Positions 23,970-35,809 of a stretch of DNA of 64,000 nucleotides are shown one piece after another (within the stretch, counting starts at the first letter, position 1; each line of letters starts with the position of its first letter). The stretch lies in contig NC_080683.1 in assembly GCF_030445035.2 (NCBI RefSeq), forward strand, positions 96,309,675 to 96,373,674. Reading direction: 5' to 3'. The notes under the pieces were generated by a model. That model did not search any database and was not told where the DNA came from. It saw nothing but the letters and a program-made list of their open reading frames with translations. Made by a program: the position numbers and the translations under genes. The stretch comes from Dasypus novemcinctus. Taxonomy: Eukaryota > Chordata > Mammalia > Cingulata > Dasypodidae.

Positions 23970-24640
23970 TGCCTTGACCAAATATACAAATGGCCAAAAA
24001 ACAGATATAAAGATGACCAACATCATTAGCCATCAGGGGAATGCAAAGAAAAGCCACATTGAAATACCACTTCACACCTACAAGGATGGCTATGTTTTAA
24101 AAGAATAATGTGTTGGATAGGATGTGGAAAAATAATGTGTTGGAGAGGATGTGGAGAATTTAAAACTCCACTGCTTCATTGGTGGGTATATAAAATGATG
24201 TTGACACTGTGGAAGGCAAGATGGTGGTTCCCCAAAAAGTTAAATATAGAATTATAATTTGACTCAGCAATTCCACTTCTAGGTGTATGCCCAATGGGAG
24301 TGAAAACAGGGTCACAAACAGATACTCCTACACTAATGATTATAGCAGCGTTAAGCACTATAGACAAAAGCTGGAAACAACCCACATGACTATCAACCAA
24401 CGAATGGATAAACAAAATGTAGTACAAACACAGATTTGACTATTATTTGACTGTAAGAAAAAAATGAAATTATGAGACAAACTGCAACATGGAATAACCT
24501 TGAAAACATTATGCTCAGTGAAACAGGAAAGATAGGACAAAAATTCTATGATGTTACTTATAAGAGATGACTAGAAATAGCAAATTCTCAAAGACAGAAA
24601 GCTGATTAGAGGTAGGAAAGGGGGGAGAGTGTTTGTTAAA
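23970..24640 (+). mobile_element. LINE-1 3' region fragment
   Basis: The familiar L1 tail text is readable on the plus strand: aatggccaaaaaacagat, atcattagccatcaggggaatgc, gactcagcaattccacttctagg, aacaacccacatgactatcaacc. It is too decayed for any protein. The start is approximate. Confidence 0.75.
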
Positions 24641-24649
24641 AAAAAACCA

Positions 24650-24990
24650 ACAAAATTTAGCCTGTAATAATGCAAGCTAGAAAATGGCTATAAGATAATT
24701 ATAAGGAGAAAGGAATTAGTGGAATAGGATATTTCCCACGGTAATTTAAAAAAAAAAGCTGTCCCAAATATGTTGGACTTCTTTGTGAAATGGTACACAG
24801 TTCCATCACTGCAGGCTGCAAGGAGAAATTCAAAGGGCATTTTTAAAGGATATCGTAGATGAAATTTTTACATTAGGAAGGATGATAGAATAGAGCTTCT
24901 CTAAACTCCGTTCTTTTGAGTCTGTGATATAAATAAAAAGTTTATTATTTCCTCTGCTATTAGTATTCTGAGGAAATTCAGGACATATTT
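24650..24990. other. No recognised feature
   Basis: Mostly single-copy-looking A+T-rich sequence between two LINE fragments. Confidence 0.3.
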
Positions 24991-25008
24991 GTTAACAGCA
25001 TTTTCTTT

Positions 25009-25153
25009 TTTTAATTTAATTTTTTAAATCTTTTTTTAAACGATACATAAATCACACAAAATGTTACAATAAAAAATATAAGAGGTTCCCGTATACACCC
25101 TCCCCACATCCCTCGCTCCTCCCAGATCGACAACTTCTTTCATTAGTGTGGTA
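25009..25153 (-). mobile_element. Short 5'-truncated LINE 3' end with 12-bp TSD
   Basis: A 145-bp minus-strand insertion beginning with the T-rich complement of an A tail. It is related to 44819-45195 and 31799-32913 (tgttacaataaaaaatataagagg, ccgtatacaccc). Perfect duplications agcattttcttt at 24997-25008 and 25154-25165. Confidence 0.85.
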
Positions 25154-25165
25154 AGCATTTTCTTT

Positions 25166-26137
25166 ACAAATATCAGTCGAATTGGAATAAAAGGTCAATG
25201 AGGACTTGCTCTGTGCTTCCTAGGGATTCTCCAGAGAACAGAAGCTGAATTTCTGGGTTAAGGCCCAGGAATTTGTTTCAACAAGCTCTCCACAGAATCC
25301 TTATGTATGCTACATTTAGTGTGAGAGGCACTGACCAGCATTATTATTTATTCTTGGTGTAGGGGTCTGCCATCATTGCCATGCTATTGCTTTCTTCCTT
25401 GCTGGTTTAACATGGGCAGCTCATCCAGGCCTGCTGCTGCCTCTGATATAAGTGGGATGAGTTCCCCTTGACACACTTCCCAAATAGTTCCTTTTTTGTT
25501 GAATAAGGATATGAAAGTGGGGAAGCTGGAGAGCTTACCTAGAGCAGACAAGAATTATTGCCAGCGACCTAGGATCACATCTCTCTTCTGAAACACTGTT
25601 AGCTGTCGTCTGCCTAGGCCTGCTGTCCTCAATCAGGCTGAATAGCACTTCTCTGGACTTCAGCTCACTCTGCCCCAAGTCAGTGGCTCTTGAAAGGTGA
25701 CAAGCCCTGGTAGCTATTTTTGCCTTTGCCAAAGTCCCTTGGTGGTACGTAAGTGTTGGTATACTTATGAATTATCTTATTGATTTCTTCTGGGACTTCT
25801 TCAAATTGTATACTTCTTTTTAAATTACAGAAAAGTAGATTGGGAAACAGTTGGTTTTTAGGCCTTTCTCCATGGATTAGAGTTTACTACTGTAGACTCT
25901 GGAGGTTGGGTTGGTTTCTTCTCTGGAAGCTGTGGCTCAGGCTTTGGTCAGTAAAGTTTGATGGAGAGTGAAGAGAGCTGCTGGTCCATGAACTGAGATG
26001 CAGTACATGTTTTGGCACCTTGGGAGCTGCTGGGTTTCCCAACACTGAAGGCTTTAAATGGAGATGGGAATTCTAGATCCAATCTTGAATCTCGAGAAAG
26101 TAGGATTGGTCTCTCCTCATCAGCCTCAAAACTTCCC
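25166..26137. other. No recognised feature
   Basis: Mixed-composition intergenic DNA, slightly richer in G+C around 25360-25740. No gene or family recognised. Confidence 0.35.
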
Positions 26138-26148
26138 CTTCCTAGCTT

Positions 26149-26928
26149 CCACCTTCCCCCCTCCCCCCCACCCCTGCCCCACCATGGCTCCTTCTTCTGT
26201 TTGGCCGTTGTCTGTTTTTGTTTTTGTTTTTTTAAAGATTTATTTATTTATTTAATCCCCCCCTCCCCCCATGTTGTCTGTTCTCTGTGTCTATTTGCTG
26301 CGTCTTGTTTCTTTGTCCGCTTCTGTTGTCGTCAGCAGCATGGGAAGTGTGGACCGCACCATTCCTGGGCAGGCTGCACTCTCCCTCGTGCTGGGCGGCT
26401 CTCCCTACTGGGTGCACTCCTTGCGTGTGGGGCTCCCCCACGTGGGGGACACCCCTGCGTGGCAGGGCACACCCCTGCGTGGCAGGGCACTCCCCGCACA
26501 CATCAGCACTGTGCATGGGCCAGCCCCACACGGGTCAAGGAGATCTGGGGTTTGAACTGCGGACCTCCCATGTGGTAGACGGACGCCCCAACCACTGGGG
26601 CAAGTCCACCTCCCATCTGTTTTTAATTTATAAGTCACGGGAACTGAACTGGGACCTCCCATATGGGAGGTGGGTGCCAAACTGCTTGAGTCACTTCTAC
26701 TTCCTGCTCATTTTGTTTTTGCCCGTTGTCTGCTTGTTGTTTGCTCACTGTCTTGCTTGGTATTTTTGCTCATTGTCTGCTCGTTGTTGTTTTGTTTGTT
26801 TTTGCTCAATGTCTGCTCATTGTCTGCTTGTTGTTTGTTTGTCTTCTTTAGGAGGCACCAGGATGCAAACCTGGGACCTCCCATGTGGGAGGTGGGCATT
26901 CAGCTGCTTGAGTCACACATATTCCCCA
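26149..26928 (-). mobile_element. Older tRNA-derived SINE split by a younger SINE
   Basis: The flanks cttcctagctt at 26138-26148 and 26929-26939 suggest one old minus-strand insertion. Its right part (26625-26928) shows two tRNA-like heads (gggacctcccatatgggaggtgggtgcc and gggacctcccatgtgggaggtgggc). Between them, 26700-26850, is a degenerate repeat of tgctcattgtctgcttgttgttt-like units. It is interrupted by 26220-26615. Confidence 0.6.
26220..26615 (-). mobile_element. Armadillo-type SINE (young long form) nested in an older SINE
   Basis: Minus-strand copy with T-rich tail and head ending GGGGCAAGTCCACCTCCCA. Short duplication tctgttttt at 26211-26219 and 26616-26624. It carries a private tandem duplication of acacccctgcgtggcagggc at about 26449-26488. 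Confidence 0.88.
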
Positions 26929-26989
26929 CTTCCTAGCTTTTGAAGACATCGACGAGCTCCCCCACTTTCCAACACAAGCCCTCCTCTCT

Positions 26990-27260
26990 GTCCCCCAAAC
27001 AGGTGAGTTGTTTCCTGGCCTTGGCTTCCTCTTCTCTACTCCTTGCTTTGAATCTTCTTTTTTCAACATTCTCCCTTTGTAAAATTTCCCTATTTCCCAT
27101 CTCCTCTGTGAAGCCTTTCCCAACTGCTCTTGGTCTTATTTTTTCCATTTCTGTAGCACTTTACCTTTGAATCAGATATAATTGAGCCATTAATTATATT
27201 CTGTGCCACATTAGTTGCTCTTGTTTTCAAGTATCTTAGTTTTTTAGCCTCCATCTAAAT
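26990..27260 (+). repeat. L2 fragment
   Basis: Plus-strand L2-like text: ctgtgaagcctttcccaactgc, tttctgtagcactttaccttt, then ctaaattataagtgtcatgag. Diverged. Confidence 0.55.
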
Positions 27261-27289
27261 TATAAGTGTCATGAGACATTTCACATCTC

Positions 27290-30200
27290 TCACTTTGCAA
27301 ATACAGAAACCTGCTCTAAATATAGAGAAGAAATTAAGGTCACAGATTTAGAACTGGTTTTAGAACTGGAGCCTCTGCTTCCTTCACCCCTCCCCTCCTC
27401 CTCTTTAGTTTCATTCCTTTAGGTGTTCCTGATTTGGAATATTTTATCCAACTCTCTCATTTCAGTTTTTCTTTGATTCTTTCTCTTTCTTTCTTTTTGA
27501 TGTTGAAAACTGTTAATTTTCACTGGATGAACATGTTAGCATGTACATTAGACCATCAAATGTTCTCATAAGGTATTACACTTTGAATGGATACAGGATT
27601 ATATTGACCCTGTGGCTTTTCACAAGTGAGTTATTATAGCAGTGTGGTAAAAACTGACAAACTGAATGCTTTAATGAATAGGGATTCCTACATTCATGAA
27701 GATTTTTATGAGCACTATTGGGAAACTCAGCTCTGTTTTTATAACTTAAAAAGAAAAAAGTTATTTTCTGCTTTTTCCATTCCTAAATACCTTTCTTTCA
27801 TTTATCTAACATAGAATATAACATATGTTTTGTTCACTGAGACATTCCTGGCAAGGTTGTTGAAATTTGTGAGCAGAATTTCATTCACTTCAAAACTGAC
27901 ACAGAAAGCTGCTGAGTCTTTTAAATTTCTTGAAGTACTCCTTATTAGTTAAACTGACATAAACTCTTCAAGTGTTCCTTACCTTGACCATAGAACACAG
28001 GAGACCCAGAGAAAAGTATTGACGCTACTCTTAGTTTGAGGAAGAAAAATTTAACACGGTAAAATACAGTTAAGCTTATCAAGAATTATCTAGTTTATGA
28101 ATATTTGCTGCCACCTGCAGTTCAAACTTGATATTCACTCTGGTTGTCACTGTAACCAGAGCAGAGGAGAGAAGAAAAGTGCAATAGAGCTTTCTTGTCA
28201 CTGCTGCAGCCATTGCTTAGTCAAAATTGAGTTTTCCAGTGAAGTAGGTTGATTCTGCTGAATACAGAAACCGGGGTGTACTCTAACCTACATGCCATGT
28301 AGTAACAAATTGGCACTGAGACTTTCGGGTTCCCGCACTCGCTGAACAGTAGGACTCCCTGTTGATGAACAGATCATTGTGTTCAAATCACCATGCAAAT
28401 TATTTGGGCACTGTCAGGGATGTAGCAAAAGCATGTAGCAGATTCAGCTGCAGGGAAGAAGGCAAATACGGGTAATTTGGGCAATTCATATTTCTGTAGA
28501 AAAGCAATTTCTTCGTACATAGAGCTGAATATTTTCATTACAAGAAATAGTTTCTAGACTGTTTAACAGCCCTAGAGAAATTTTTAAAATTCATTTTAGT
28601 GATTATTGATAGTTTTAAAACATAGCAATGTAACATGGCCATGTCTATGGATATAATATTTTAACTGTTAAGAACTTTATAATCCCGGAGTTTTATTTAT
28701 TTTTAAAATCAGCAGGTAGGGACCTCCTATGTCCATGAAATAGTTTATTACATAGGGTTTCTGCAGGGTTGTATTTCAAACTGAACATATCATACGTAAT
28801 GGTTTTTATTCAGGCTACATTTAAATCATCTTTTAAAATCTTTTAGATAATAGTTTTAGCTATCTGGCCATTGCAAGTTTTATGGGTTTTAAAGTAAAGC
28901 AGTCTCCTTCTTCCTTTGCTTTTTTCAGTGTGATTGATTTCTACTCCAGCATTTACAAGTCAAATCCCCATCAGCTGTCATCTATTATGACCCAGATTTT
29001 TTTTTCCCAAAGAAACTGAATTTTATTCTTTTAGGAAAATGACTGCAAAAAAAAAAAAAAAAAGAAGAAGAAAACCTGGAGGAAAAAAATAGAGATTGAA
29101 TTGAGAAAGATATTTTAAACATCAGAAAGATGAAAAATGATAGACATGAAAAAGGCCCAAGACATCAGTGGACGACTTGTTGGTGTGGGATAGAGAAGAA
29201 TATCTTCTGCAAAGAAAAGCAATGAAATTTCCAGCTGCCCTCAAATGCCATTTAAAACACATATCTCCTTATGCCAAATGCTAAGTGGAATTATTTGAAA
29301 AAAGAAAGGGGGCATTTTACTTGTCTGGCATGACAGAGAGTTGCTTGCCAGGCCTGTGGCTGCCCCCTGGGTCCACACTTCCCCATAGCTGCTCCCAGCT
29401 GATGCCTGAGCCTGGCAAACTTGGGAAGAGCGTTCGTGGAATGGGATGCTGCTTTCATGGGCAACTTTGGCTCACAGACTCCCCAAGGGCCCACTGGCAA
29501 CTTTCTTAGAACCATGCTCAGTCTGAGACTTCCCCTCTGCATTCCACCCTCCTTCCCCCTCTCCTTTCACAGATGTCAGACCTGCATCCTGTGTGGAGCC
29601 TCTTTCACTCTACTCCTGCTTCCTCCCCTTTATCCTTCACAGGCACTTCCCTAAAGAAATGGCTTGCATGTCTATTTCATCTTGGTAGCAACTTTTCAGA
29701 GGTCCCTATGGACGTACTGCTTAACATGCCAATTTACCAAGCTATGTGTTCAGGACCATAATGCTTGAGTCTGCCCCAGAGAATAACAGATCCACTTCCA
29801 GCAGACCTTCCTCCCTGTTCAACTCAGTCAACCAAAAAGCCCCATACCCCAGATCATTCACTATCAGCTTATTTGAAACAGCACTTTAGAAGTGTGATCA
29901 GCAAACTTCTACGTGCTCAACCTACACATTAACTCCCCCAGTCTCTCTGGAGTCTCAACATCCTTCTTCTTCATTGCTTTAAATGAAATCCAGTTGTAAC
30001 CTGAGGCTGCTCAGTCTTCCACAGCTATCTTGAGCCCCCATTGTGCCTCAGTGCCAAGATGAGGGGGGAGGATCCTCCTTGCTTCCCAGGCACATTTTTC
30101 TTCCTTTATTTCCCTTCCTCTCCCTGCCAGTCATACACCTTTGAAGCCCTGCCATAGACCTATACCATTTTTCCATATTCTGCTCCCTCATTTATGAAAG

Positions 30201-30560
30201 TCTTTGGGTTCCTGCTCAGTGTTTCTCTCCACTTATTGCAGATTTAAAAAATGCAACATGCCCAGTTACATTTGATTTTCAGATAAACACTGAATCATTT
30301 TTTTTTTTTTAATTTGGCAAACCTCTCTCCACCGATTTCAGTGATTTAACACCAACTTCAGTGATTTCCACATTCACATGAATGAACCTACTAACACTGG
30401 TCTCTCAATTACTTACCTCCTCACCTCTAAGGAGCTTTCCTACCCCTACATTTTAATCCTGATTTCTATGCTCACACTCGAGATCAGAAACTTCACCACT
30501 TCCAAACCTCAGTTTAAAATATGTACTTTCTGACTTCTAGTCTTCTAGCTTATATCCTCT
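27290..30560. other. Gene-free stretch, mostly unassigned
   Basis: This is the longest interval without a confident insertion. Features seen: an A run at 29049-29064, G+C-richer DNA at 29330-29760 whose open frames show no family I recognise, and a T run at 30299-30312. The stretch 28090-28500 looks single-copy and could hold conserved non-coding sequence, but that needs a cross-species alignment. Confidence 0.35.
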
Positions 30561-30564
30561 AGGA

Positions 30565-30759
30565 CAGGACTGGCAAAGTGTGGTCTATAGTCCAAATGTG
30601 GCCCAAGGCCATTTTGTATTGCCTGCCTCCGAACTAAAAATCATTTTCATATTTTTAGAGATATAAAAAAAAGGAAGAAAAAGAATATGTGACAGAAACT
30701 GTATGTGGACTGAAATATTTATTACCTAGCACTTTATAGAAAAAGTTTGCAGACCCCTG
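30565..30759. mobile_element. Non-autonomous hAT (Charlie-type) DNA transposon
   Basis: A 195-bp element with inverted termini CAGGACTGGCAAA and TTTGCAGACCCCTG. The flanking 8-bp sites ctctagga and ttctagaa match at 6 of 8 positions, as expected for an old hAT insertion. The internal phrase (tccaaatgtggcccaaggcc, atttattacctagcac) fits the mammalian family with these ends. Confidence 0.75.
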
Positions 30760-31420
30760 TTCTAGAACCTTCTCCACTACAGTTTTTGACCTCTCTGAGA
30801 TCTCTAATTCATTGATCTCATGGCTTTCTCAGTCTCTACAAATCCTCTCCTGGTTTTACTTTCCTGGTTTGTCCAGTGTAGATTCTTTGCTCTTCTTCCT
30901 TTATCACTCTCACCTATACCTACTTCAACCAAGTCTAACCCAATTCCACCTTCTTTGTGCCTGCACCCCTGTAGCGGAGATTTGCTCAAGAAAAGTTAGA
31001 AAGTCAGGCCGATGAGGATCACATGGTCATAAACCTCATATGGTTGCTCAGTATGGCCCAGCAATTCTACTTTTCACTAAGCACTTGACGCCCCCATATT
31101 CTGAGGTCACCACTTCACAGCTTCTCCTCTTTTCTCAATGTTCCTCCAAATATTGTCCCTTTTCTTTTTCATTTCATTGCAAAATTTCTCAAAACAGCTG
31201 TTATACTCCCCCCAAAAGGATTCTTGATTTTCGTCCACAGATTTGTTCACTCCTGCCTTAGCTAGAATTTTTGAGAAAAAAGAGCCTGTGGCAAGATAAA
31301 CTGCTAATGCTTCATTTGAGAAGTGCAATTCCAGGGCTGTGAGATTACAGAAAAGGGAAATGAGGCAGGGAAAAGGGACTTCCTTTTTGACTTTTTACAA
31401 TGCATTCTCCATATAACAAG
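30760..31420. other. No gene; possible L2-like sequence
   Basis: C/T-rich intergenic DNA (30780-31250) vaguely resembling decayed L2. No confident call. Confidence 0.3.
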
Positions 31421-31436
31421 CACAGTTGTCTTTTTT

Positions 31437-31783
31437 TTTCTCCTTTATTCCCCTCCCTCTTTCAGCTTGCTTGCTGTCTGCTTTCTGTGTCCATTTGCTG
31501 TGTGTTCTTCTGTGTGTCTGTATTTATTTTTATTTATTCCCCTACCCCCTTGTGCCTTACTTGTTTTGCTCTCTGTGTCCATTCACTACATGCTCTTCTG
31601 TGTTTCTACTTGTCTCCCTTCTCATTGCTTCATCTTGCTGTGTTGGGTCTCCGCAGCTCTTGTGGGCCAGCGGCTCTCCATGATGTGTGGGCAAGCTGCC
31701 TTCACAGGGGGGCCCTGGGACGCAAATTCAGGACCTCTCATATGGTAGATGGGAGCCTAACTGATTGAGCCACAGCTGCTTCC
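31437..31783 (-). mobile_element. tRNA-derived SINE, older subfamily
   Basis: Minus-strand copy of the subfamily also seen at 6758 and 55443, with the repeated 3' block and head ending TTGAGCCACAGCTGCTTCC. The flanking duplication cacag(t/a)tgtcttttt is at 31421-31435 and 31784-31798. The right-hand copy is shared with the adjoining LINE insertion. Confidence 0.88.
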
Positions 31784-31798
31784 CACAGATGTCTTTTT

Positions 31799-32913
31799 TA
31801 TTTTTATTTTTTATTTTTTAAATTAATTTATTTTTAATGTTACATTAAAAAATATGAGGTCCCCATATACCCTCCACCCCTCTCACTCCATTCTTCCCAT
31901 AACCACAACCTTCTCCATCATCATGGGACATTCATTGCACTTGGTGAATACATCTCTGAGCACTGCTGCACCACATGGTCAATGGTCCACATTACAGTTT
32001 ACACTCTCCCCCAGTCCAACCAGTGGGCCATGGGAGGACATACAATGTCCAGTAACTGTTCCTGCAGTACCACCCAGAACACCTCCAAGTCCTGAAAATG
32101 CCCCCACATCACATCTCTTCTTCCCATTCCCACCCTCAGCAGCTACCATGTCCACTTTCTTCATCTCAGTGTTACATTTACTTCCACTACTAATCACATT
32201 AGTTTCAGAAAAGAGTATCGATAAGTCCACTCTAATCCATACTCTATTCCTCCATTCTGTGGACCCTAGGATGGCTATGTCCACTCCACCCCTGTATTGA
32301 GAGGGTGCCTCAACTCTACTTGGACGATGGATGCAATTCTCCTGTTTGCAGTTGTAGGCACTCTTGGCTCCCTGGTGTGGTGGTTGACCTTCTTCACCTC
32401 CCTGTTAGTTGGCTGGGGTAAGTCCAATAAACCAGAGGGTAGGAGTTGCAAGTCTGTTGAGGCTCAGGGCCTGGCTATCACATGGACAGTCCAGAGATTC
32501 AGGTCCGCCAAGTATACGCTAAACCCCAGCGCCAACCACAGGTCCAGTAAAAGTGACAGGAGAGTCTTGTGAACAAAGATCACACCTGTGTCCAACACCA
32601 TTACACTCAGGACCGCAAACTCCAAAGTAGGGCCTACTGACATGGCACTGAAGTCCATCTGCCATGACCATAGAACCTGTGGGTCTCTGTAGCCCTTTGA
32701 AGAACCAATATCTGGGGTTGTATCTACCTTAGCTGTCTCTGGGAAACATGCTGAGGTGTGCGTAAGGGTGACCCCTCTGATGACCTTCTGGCTCTTTTTT
32801 GGAGACTCAAAGCCATATAAACTCATTTGTCCTTTGCATTTCCCCATTTAATTCAGGGTCAAAAAGCATTTTTAACTCCTGATATTACATGTAGGCTGAG
32901 ATATTCTGCTGGC
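31799..32913 (-). mobile_element. 5'-truncated LINE 3' end (lineage-specific family)
   Basis: A 1.1-kb minus-strand insertion starting with T-rich tail sequence, flanked by cacagatgtctttt (31784-31797 and 32914-32927). It matches the reverse complement of 38320-39950 along most of its length. On its sense strand 32464-32847 is an uninterrupted frame of 127 codons whose peptide resembles that of the other copy. I assign it to a LINE (probably L1) by its A tail, truncation and duplication. Confidence 0.8.
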
Positions 32914-33039
32914 CACAGATGTCTTTTAAAAAGAAATCATATCACATCAGTTACCCACTTAAGACTCAGTGACTTTAATTCCACTTAGAATATAACCCAA
33001 ATACCTCAGCATAGGCTGTAATTCCCAAATTATTCACTT

Positions 33040-33540
33040 AGTTTCTACCATGTGGTAGGTGTGGATCTGAAGCACTTGAGCTACAAAAGTGAACAGAACA
33101 GAAAATAGTCTTTGCTCATGGAGCTGATGTTCTGTTAAGAGGAGAAAGTTAATAAACAACAAATTTTATAATAGGTTCAAAAGTGATTAATGGTAGATAT
33201 ACAAAGTAGAGTGTGTGTGTGTGAGGGTTGTGACTGCGAATTTTAGATAAGGTGGTCAGGTTTGGACTTCATGAGAAGGTGAGTCTTGATTAATGGGTTT
33301 GATGAGGTGAGGAAGTTTGCTGTGCAGGAATCTGGGGGAGAGCATCCAGGTGGCTCAATTGCCCTAAGGTGGGAATGTGCCTGTGTTTCAAGAGCAAGGA
33401 GCTCAGTGTGGCTAGAGTTTAATGTAGACAATGTGGCTAGAGGTCAGTGAATACTGGATGCCAAGTCATCTAAAGCTACATAGGCCAATATAGGGGCTTT
33501 GTCTTTTTCTCTAAGGAAAGTCATCCCAGAGATTTGAGCA
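33040..33540. repeat. Old decayed mammalian repeat
   Basis: Text such as agtgaacagaacagaaaatag, gctcatggagctgatgttctg and aagttaataaacaacaaat is the familiar continuation of a widespread old mammalian repeat. It contains a short (GT)n at about 33211-33224. Confidence 0.4.
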
Positions 33541-33549
33541 GATGAGTAT

Positions 33550-33724
33550 CATGATAGAAGTAACATTTTCTTCCCTTAAACTTTTTACTTTGAAGTAATT
33601 TGGAACTTAGAGGACAGTTGCAAAAATAATGCAAAATCCACACAGAGAACTCCAACACTTCCCTGCCCCCTGCCTAGATGCCCAGATCCACCAAATTTTA
33701 ACATTTTGCTACATTTGCCATATA
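33550..33724 (-). repeat. Old LINE-1 3' UTR fragment
   Basis: Reverse-complement L1M-type text: ttactttgaagtaatttgga, gttgcaaaaataatgcaaa, ccaaattttaacattttgct. Confidence 0.6.
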
Positions 33725-33726
33725 TC

Positions 33727-34165
33727 TTGGTTTCCTAGCTGCTAAAATAAGTATTAGACAATGGGTTGACTTAACCCATGGGAATTTATTGATTTACTGT
33801 TTTAAGGATAGCAGAAATCTAAAATTGATGTGTCAACAAGGCATTATGGGGTTGGCTGCTGGTAATAGGTGGTCCTTGGCCTTTCTGTCACATGGCAATG
33901 CACATGGCAATGTTGTCTCCTTTCTCCTCTGGATTCCATTGACTTCTGGCTTCTTCATTTGCCTTTCTCTCTGCATGTCTGAATTTCATTCTGCTTAAAA
34001 AGGACTCCAGTAGTCTGGATTAAAGCCCAGACTGAATCAGTTGAGCCACACCTTAACTGAAATAGCATTTTTTTTCTTTTTCTTTTTCTTTTTCTTTTTC
34101 TTTTTTTATTGAAATAGTATCATCAAAAAATTTTATTTACAATAGGACCACATCCACCAGAATGT
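33727..34165 (-). mobile_element. MaLR-like LTR, minus strand, with tail-only insertion
   Basis: Same family as 20243, 22897 and 43509 (ttcctagctgctaaaataag, cacatggcaatgcacatggc, aaaaggactccagtag). It is interrupted at about 34069-34107 by a (CTTTTT)n tract between the duplicated words tgaaatagcat and tgaaatagtat. The right end is uncertain. Confidence 0.65.
34069..34107. repeat. (CTTTTT)n tract flanked by a target-like duplication
   Basis: About six CTTTTT units with T-rich ends. The host LTR words on both sides (ctgaaatagcat / ttgaaatagtat) are a duplication of a single site in the related LTR copies. This suggests that a minus-strand A-tail-like sequence was inserted with little or no body. 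Confidence 0.6.
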
Positions 34166-34320
34166 GTACCAAGACCAAAAACATGTCCAAACTGAAGTAC
34201 ACAATTCAATCCAACACAGCAAATCATTCTGTTTATCTATCCACCTATCCATTTGTCTGTCTCTATTTATCTACCTATTTTCTAGACATCTGAGAGTAGT
34301 TTGTGTGCATCATGCTCCTT

Positions 34321-34740
34321 TTTTTAAAAAAGATTTATTTTTTATTTATTTCTCTCCCCATCCCCGCCCCCCCCCCAGTTGTCTGTTCTCTGTGTCCATT
34401 CGCTGTGTGTTCTTCTGTGACCGCGTCTATACTTATCAGCAACACCGGGAATCTGTGTTTCTTTTTGTTGCATCATCTTGTTGCATCTCCATGTGTGCAG
34501 TGCCATTCTTGGGCAGGCTGCACTTTCTTTTGTGCTGGGTGGCTCTCTTTACGGTGCGCACTCCTTGCGCATGGGGCTCCCCTATGCAGGGGACACCCCT
34601 GCATGGCAGGGCACTCCTTGTGCACATCAGCACTGCACATGAGCCAGCTCCACACAGGTCAAGGAGGCCTGGGGTTTGAATAGCGGACCTCCCATGTGGA
34701 AGACAGACGCCCTGTCCATTGGGCCAAGTCCGCTACCCCT
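34321..34740 (-). mobile_element. Armadillo-type SINE (long form)
   Basis: Minus-strand copy with tail AAAAAAGATTTATTTTTTATTTATTT complement, a C homopolymer patch, and head ending GGGCCAAGTCCGCTACCCC. Perfect 15-bp duplications tgcatcatgctcctt at 34306-34320 and 34741-34755. Confidence 0.93.
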
Positions 34741-34755
34741 TGCATCATGCTCCTT

Positions 34756-35190
34756 AAACACACAATATTGCCCTGCACTCTTCCTAAGAACATAAATATT
34801 CATTTATATAACCACCTTAAGTTCAGTGATCAAGTTAAAAAAAAATTTAACAATAAGAATCCCAGCCTAACTTCCAGGCCCTATGGTCTGTAGGGTGTGA
34901 GAGAAAAATAGTCATGACTTGAAAAGACTGCAGGAGAGCAGTGTCTTCAGGGGTGAGATGAATTTCCTTTAGAGCAAGAAAATGGAGAGAGATATTCAGA
35001 GAAGAGGTTGAGGATAAAGGGGATTTTGCTGATGAGGGACTGTGAATCCCAGAAGGCACAATAGAAGGATTTAAGGAACTGAGAAAGGATGGGAGAAGGG
35101 AATTTAAGAGGTACAGAGCCTAGTAGGGAATGGTGTGCAGGATATGGGGGTAGGGGTGAGTACGGATTTTTCCTTGAGGTGATGGACATA
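34756..35190. other. No recognised feature
   Basis: Purine-rich intergenic sequence (tggagagagatattcagagaag-like) with no gene or clear repeat. Confidence 0.35.
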
Positions 35191-35196
35191 AGGAGG

Positions 35197-35630
35197 TGTA
35201 TTAGTCAGGATTCTCTAGGGAAACAAAAGTGGTAGGAGATTTCTGTAAATAGTGTGAGATTTTATAAAATTGTCTCACGCAACCATGGGGATGCACAAGT
35301 CCAAATTCTGTAGGACAGGCAGTAAGCCAGGTTTTCCAATGAAGATCCTTGATGAGTTCCCCAGGAGATGCCGGCTCTCTAAAGTAGAGATGGGAATTCT
35401 TTCCCTGAATGCTGAAATCATCTAATCCTTTTACTGATCAGATGAGACATTGCTCATTGCCCACAGCAATCTCCTCAGTTGATTGTACACGTAATCAGCC
35501 ATCTATGCAATCAACTCACTGTGATTAAAGTCCATGAAATGCCTTTGAATTACAATTAGCCCAGTGCTTGCTTGACTGAACAACTGGGCACCATTCCCTG
35601 GCCAAGTTGACACTTAGCCTAAACATCATA
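35197..35630 (-). mobile_element. LTR-type old repeat, minus strand
   Basis: It begins tgtattagtcaggattctct and ends with ggccaagttgacacttagcc, the bounds of a widespread mammalian LTR-type repeat. I cannot name the subfamily with confidence. Confidence 0.5.
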
Positions 35631-35809
35631 TAGGGGTAAAAGCTGTAATGGTGGATTCAAGGCAGAGCATGGTGGCAAGGCCATGAATACTAACTAATAG
35701 ATTGTCTGGGGAAGCAGGGTCTTATTTTAGAGTGCAGGCCACCCTTCACCCCTATGATGAGGGTAGAAGGCCTAGTGTAGGTGTGATCTTGGGCCCAGTG
35801 CCCTGTGCA

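Noticed and set aside
26287-26943. 218-residue plus-strand open frame
   Set aside because: It is made of two antisense SINE bodies. Similar peptides recur at every long-form SINE.
29285-29760. Overlapping open frames of 62-83 residues in G+C-richer DNA
   Set aside because: No family resemblance, no splice or start context, and frames open on both strands.
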